From: Streptomyces sp. NBC_01353
Lineage (GTDB): Bacteria > Actinomycetota > Actinomycetes > Streptomycetales > Streptomycetaceae
Direction of reading: 5' to 3'
NCBI RefSeq assembly: GCF_036237275.1
Contig: NZ_CP108352.1
Span: 5,580,001 to 5,644,000, forward strand
DNA: 64,000 bases
The notes beneath the pieces were generated by a model, which had not been told where the DNA came from, did no database searches, and saw only the letters and a list, made by a program, of their open reading frames with translations. Numbering within the stretch: position 1 is the first letter of the stretch; each line of letters starts with the position of its first letter. The translations under genes were made by a program, and so were the position numbers. Shown here one piece after another: positions 60,911 through 64,000 of the stretch.

Positions 60911-62496
60911 GCGTGCTCCCCAGCGGTCGGCGCGGCGCCGGCGGCGAGCAGCTTCGCCAGCTCGAGCCGCTTGATCTTGGTCGTGGCGGTCTGCGGCAGC
61001 TCGCGGAGCTGCCACTGGACCGGCTCCGCCATCGGCGGCAGCGTGGCGGCCGCAGCCTTCCAGGCCGCCGGGTCCAGCGGGCGGTCGTCCTTGGTGCACA
61101 CCACCGGGACGGCCCGGCCGTCGGTGCCGGGGATGATGATGACCTCTGCCAGCTCCGGCAGCTTCCCGAAGAGCGTGTCCTCGGCGGCGAGCGTGGAGCC
61201 GAAGCCCTCGATCAGGTCGACCTCCCGGTCGAGCAGGTGCACACAGCCCCACTTGGTGCGGTAGCCGACATCGCCCATCCGCCACCAGCCGTCCGCGGAC
61301 ACCTGCTGGTCGTACCGCTCCTGCTCGCCGAGGTAGGTGACGATCCGGCCGTCGCTGCGCACCTCGATGTAGCCCGGGTTCTCCGGCGAGGGCTCCTTGC
61401 CGTCGCGGCTCACCACCCGCACGTCCGTCATGCCCGGGAAGGGGCGGCCGACACAGCGTCCGTCGTCGTCGGGCGAGCGGCGCCGGGTGAAGGCGCGGAC
61501 CACGGCCGGGCCGACCTCACTCTGCCCGTACAGCTGGCCGAAGAGCGGCGCGCGCCGCTTCGTGGCGCGCAGCAGGGTGTGCACCGTCCGCGGGTGGATC
61601 GCGTCGAACGTGGAGGAGAACAGCTTCACGTTGGACAGCGGCCCGCGCGGGTCGCTCGCCAACTCCTCCCACTCCATGAAGGAGTTGGGGTGCGCCTCCA
61701 GGATGCCGGGCTTCAGCCGGGCGAACAGGTCGGCGGCCTGCTTGGCGTCCGGGTCGGCGAGTACGATGATCGGGAAGCCCCGGAAGAGGGAGATCGCGAG
61801 CGCGGTGAAGAGCCGCGAGTGCACGAACGACACATGCATCGCGATCGTCTCGCGGCCGCGGATCAGCGGCGCGACGGCGGAGATCTGCGGCCGGTAACGG
61901 GCCTGCAGCGTGTGGCCGGTGTGCACGGCCAGCTTCGGCGTGCCCGTCGTGCCCGAGGTGTGCGTGATCAGGGTCGGGTGCTCCGGCGGCATCGTCACGG
62001 CGGGAACCCGCGCCACGCCCGCGAGACCGGCGAGCTCCGTCGCGCCCTCGTGGCTGCCGGAGGCCAGCAGAACCTTCCCGGCAAGCTCGAAGACCTCCGG
62101 CGGCAGCTCCTTCTCCAGCTTCGCCGCGTCGGTCAGCAGGAACGGCCGGTCCGTGCGCCGCACCAGCTCCGCGGCGGTCGCGCCGTCCAGCTTCGGCGAC
62201 AGGAGCACCGGTACGGCCCCGATTCGGGCGATGGCGCAGGACAGCAGCGTGATGTCGAAGCCGTCGGACTTGTATACGACGACCCGCTCTCCGGGGCGCA
62301 CCTTCGCCGCCCACAGCCGGGACGCGAAGTCGTCGATCAGGTCGGCCATCTCCGCGACCGTCGTGCGTCGCCCCAGGTCGGGCGCGATGTCGAGGTCGTG
62401 GTCGAGGATCACCACGTTCGCCGGATGCCGGGACGCCGCTCGCTCGAACAGCGTGCCCAGCCGGATTCCACGGTTTCCAATGCGCTGCAGCAGCAT
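60907..62496 (-). CDS. AMP-forming adenylating enzyme, candidate CreM-like diazotase
   Basis: A 529-residue ANL-superfamily enzyme. Core motifs: THTSGTTGTPKLAVHT (near 176-191), YGQSEVGP (near 324), GWWRMGDVGY (near 402) and the C-terminal catalytic Lys in TTKIKRLEL (near 502). The usual hinge motif is altered to REVDLIEGFGSTL. No carrier domain or NRPS exists nearby. In the cremeomycin-type and related clusters, ANL enzymes beside CreD/CreE (CreM, AvaA6, CmaA6) use ATP to activate nitrite for diazotisation of an aromatic amine. An aryl-CoA ligase for 3-hydroxyanthranilate is the alternative. It is the first gene of the operon, with about 200 bases of control sequence upstream. Confidence 0.75.
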   Translation of the reverse strand: MLLQRIGNRGIRLGTLFERAASRHPANVVILDHDLDIAPDLGRRTTVAEMADLIDDFASRLWAAKVRPGERVVVYKSDGFDITLLSCAIARIGAVPVLLSPKLDGATAAELVRRTDRPFLLTDAAKLEKELPPEVFELAGKVLLASGSHEGATELAGLAGVARVPAVTMPPEHPTLITHTSGTTGTPKLAVHTGHTLQARYRPQISAVAPLIRGRETIAMHVSFVHSRLFTALAISLFRGFPIIVLADPDAKQAADLFARLKPGILEAHPNSFMEWEELASDPRGPLSNVKLFSSTFDAIHPRTVHTLLRATKRRAPLFGQLYGQSEVGPAVVRAFTRRRSPDDDGRCVGRPFPGMTDVRVVSRDGKEPSPENPGYIEVRSDGRIVTYLGEQERYDQQVSADGWWRMGDVGYRTKWGCVHLLDREVDLIEGFGSTLAAEDTLFGKLPELAEVIIIPGTDGRAVPVVCTKDDRPLDPAAWKAAAATLPPMAEPVQWQLRELPQTATTKIKRLELAKLLAAGAAPTAGEHA

Positions 62497-62530
62497 GTCC
62501 CCAGGCTTTCGTCAGTAGAAATGCCGAGTT

Positions 62531-62570
62531 CGGCAGAGATCAGCAGTGATCGGCAGTGGTCGGCAAGGCG
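62531..62570. promoter_or_regulatory. Four tandem 10-bp repeats upstream of the nitrite operon
   Basis: Four head-to-tail units fill 62531-62570: CGGCAGAGAT, CAGCAGTGAT, CGGCAGTGGT and CGGCAAGGCG. The period is 10 bases, about one helical turn. They lie 35 bases before the ligase start and facing it, followed by a TACTGA/TTCTAC -10-like stretch on the minus strand. Direct repeats of this kind are the usual target of SARP activators, and a SARP gene is present in the cluster. This is inference from layout. Confidence 0.55.
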
Positions 62571-62655
62571 AATTCGGGCCGCTCCCGCAGGAAAGCGCGG
62601 GTGAAGAAGGGCGGACAGAGAATGGAAGGAGCTATTTCGCCGTTCTCGGAAGGGG

Positions 62656-62684
62656 ATACTGCTGAGCGCCAGGGAGATGGTCAA
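62656..62684 (-). promoter_or_regulatory. Candidate promoter of the nitrite operon
   Basis: On the minus strand TTGACC (62684-62679) and CAGTAT (62661-62656) are 17 bases apart, giving a sigma-70-type promoter with a 150-base leader before the ligase ATG. The leader contains the four 10-bp repeats. The two candidate promoter arrangements may be alternatives. Confidence 0.45.
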
Positions 62685-62693
62685 CGAAGCCAA

Positions 62694-63134
62694 TCAAGGT
62701 ACGTCAAGTCCGGTGCCCAACTCCTGCGCGAAGTGGAGGGCCACGACGTTCATCCGCTGTGCGTGGTAGAAGCGTTGTGCGCCGTGGTTGACCGTCCCCG
62801 TGTCGAGTTCCATCCGTACGCAGCCGGCCCGTCGGCCCCGCTCCCGCAGTTCGTCGAGAAGGCGCGCGCCCACCCCGGCCGAGCGGGCGGCGGGATCGGT
62901 GACGAGGTCGTCGACGAAGAGCAAGCGGCCCCGGCTGGTGGCCAGTACGCGGTGCGAGGCCACGCCCAGGCAGCGGCCGGTGGTGTCGTGGGCGGCGGTG
63001 AAGACCAGGCCCTGGCGGTGGGCCGCCGTCGCGAACTCCAGGAAGCCGGCGACGTCCAGGCCGGGACGCAGAGCCCGGATCAGGGAGCCGACGTCGGTGC
63101 CGAACGAGGGGTCGTCCGGAGTGAGATCGGTCAT
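62694..63134 (-). CDS. GNAT family acetyltransferase
   Basis: A 146-residue GNAT protein: acetyl-CoA loop in FVDDLVTDPAARSAGVGARLLDELRERGRRAGC (residues about 75-108), then MELDTGTVNHGAQRFYHAQRM. The ATG at 63134 is used, as GGA lies seven bases upstream; an in-frame ATG at 63146 is possible. It lies upstream of the nitrite operon in the same orientation, with 197 bases between, so it may be separate. An amine or amino-acid substrate is likely but unknown. Confidence 0.8.
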   Translation of the reverse strand: MTDLTPDDPSFGTDVGSLIRALRPGLDVAGFLEFATAAHRQGLVFTAAHDTTGRCLGVASHRVLATSRGRLLFVDDLVTDPAARSAGVGARLLDELRERGRRAGCVRMELDTGTVNHGAQRFYHAQRMNVVALHFAQELGTGLDVP

Positions 63135-63246
63135 TGTCAATTCCATGAACGTCAGACTAGGACCGTAATGCCGTACGATCCGGCCGAGTTGACAGATCAT
63201 GGGGCGCGCGGGCGAAATCGCGGAACAGCCCTGTCAGTATCCGGGT

Positions 63247-64000
63247 ATGCGCGCTGCCTACATCGAAGAGCTCGGACCGCCGGAAGCGATTCATTACGGA
63301 GAGCTGGCCGAACCACGCCCCGGGCCCACGGATGTTCTGGTCGACGTCCTGGCCACCACGGTCAATCCGGTCGACACATTCGTCCGATCCGGAGTCTTCA
63401 GCACGCCGTTGCCCTTTCCCTTCGTGATCGGCCGCGATCTCGTCGGCCGGGTCCTGGAGAGCGGAGCGGGCGCCACCGGGTTCACCACCGGCGATCTGGT
63501 GTGGAGCAACAGCCTGGGCCACGAGGGACGCCAGGGCGCAGCGGCCGAGAAGGCCGTCGTCGCCGCCGACCGGCTCTACCGGCTCCCGGCCGGCGTCGAC
63601 CCGGAGACCGCCGTCGCCGTGGTCCACCCTGCGGCCACCGCGTACCTCGGACTGTTCACGCACGGCCGTGTACGGGCCGGGGAGACGGTGGTGGTCGCGG
63701 GAGCGGCCGGCAACGTCGGCAGCGCGATGGTCGCCCTCGCCGTGTGGGCGGGGGCGCGGGTGATCGCCACCGCCCGGCAGCGGGACGCGGCGTACGTCTC
63801 CTCGCTCGGCGCCTCGGAGGTCTTCGACTACACCGACCCCGGCGCGCACGAGCTGATCCGCAAGGCGGCCCCGGACGGCGTCGACGCGTACCTCGACGCC
63901 TCCGGCACCAACGACCTCGCGCACAGCGTGGACCTGCTGGCCCGCCGGGGCCGGATCGTGCTCCTCGCGGGCGCCCGCAGCCGGCCCGTCCTGCCCGCCG
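63247..64000 (+). CDS. Quinone oxidoreductase-type medium-chain reductase, truncated by the window end
   Basis: 251 codons are visible from ATG 63247 with no stop, so the 3' end is outside. It is a zinc-independent medium-chain dehydrogenase/reductase: MRAAYIEELGPPEAIHYGEL, TTVNPVDTFVRSG, FVIGRDLVGRVLESG, then the NADPH-binding turn VVAGAAGNVGSAMVAL (near 155-170) and LDASGTNDLAHSVDLLARRGRIVLLAG. Such NADPH:quinone reductases reduce quinones or enones. It may belong to the cluster edge, since quinonoid intermediates are expected, or be unrelated. It is divergent from the GNAT gene across 112 bases. Confidence 0.85.
   Translation, partial: MRAAYIEELGPPEAIHYGELAEPRPGPTDVLVDVLATTVNPVDTFVRSGVFSTPLPFPFVIGRDLVGRVLESGAGATGFTTGDLVWSNSLGHEGRQGAAAEKAVVAADRLYRLPAGVDPETAVAVVHPAATAYLGLFTHGRVRAGETVVVAGAAGNVGSAMVALAVWAGARVIATARQRDAAYVSSLGASEVFDYTDPGAHELIRKAAPDGVDAYLDASGTNDLAHSVDLLARRGRIVLLAGARSRPVLPA

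Noticed and set aside
62409-62693. Small ORF upstream of the ligase on the minus strand
   Set aside because: It overlaps the ligase start and the repeat-bearing control region and has no coding character.

Overview
The window looks like the chromosome of a Streptomyces-type actinomycete. It has very high G+C, frequent GTG starts, many 4-base GTGA/ATGA start-stop overlaps, an AfsA-type butyrolactone synthase beside a ScbR/ArpA-type receptor, and a SARP activator. No rRNA, tRNA, CRISPR array, transposase or phage module was seen.

Positions 1-32,460 are mostly ordinary genes: a DUF993 gene coupled to a sugar-phosphate isomerase; two DUF4279 genes and an SseB-like gene whose 3' end is out of frame; a RecD2-type helicase; citrate synthase; a copper-efflux pair (copZ-copA) behind a CsoR-type operator, with a small Streptomyces-type repeat inserted in frame in copA; a CPA2 antiporter; a TetR/MMPL pair with two operator-like palindromes; a zinc alcohol dehydrogenase; a myo-inositol catabolic operon (iolC, aldolase, iolB, iolD, mmsA) with a divergent iolE-like gene; a secreted subtilase; an unusual hydrolase-ABC ATPase fusion with its permease; a LuxR-type regulator; a VWA lipoprotein; and a DUF1772 protein.

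Positions about 32,465-62,700 read as one specialised-metabolite gene cluster that I do not recognise as a described one. (1) Control: an AfsA-like synthase, a HAD phosphatase, a short-chain dehydrogenase, a ScbR-like receptor and a SARP. (2) Tailoring, minus strand: exported type-B carboxylesterase, asparagine-synthetase-like amidotransferase, aquaporin-like channel, arylamine N-acetyltransferase and WrbA-like flavoprotein; plus an SRPBCC protein and a Tat-exported multicopper oxidase on the plus strand. (3) Precursor operon: class II DAHP synthase, DHHA dehydrogenase-type SDR, PhzD-type isochorismatase and PhzE-type ADIC synthase, which together should give 3-hydroxyanthranilic acid. The phenazine-specific genes phzF, phzB and phzG are absent. 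(4) A seven-gene minus-strand operon (62,496 down to 51,348): adenylating enzyme, CreE-like flavin monooxygenase, CreD-like nitrosuccinate lyase, NarK nitrate/nitrite transporter, assimilatory nitrate reductase, its FAD/[2Fe-2S] electron-transfer partner, and a NirB-like FAD protein lacking the sirohaem catalytic half. Six of the seven junctions are overlaps or nearly so.

Working model (inference): the last operon makes nitrite by two routes, from aspartate through nitrosuccinate and from imported nitrate. Nothing in it can reduce nitrite further, and the adenylating enzyme resembles the ATP-dependent diazotases of the cremeomycin type. With 3-hydroxyanthranilate as arylamine and an amidotransferase able to form the carboxamide, the product could be a diazo, triazinone or other N-N bonded aromatic. 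A phenoxazinone formed by the multicopper oxidase is the main alternative. A GNAT gene and the start of a quinone-reductase-type gene close the window.
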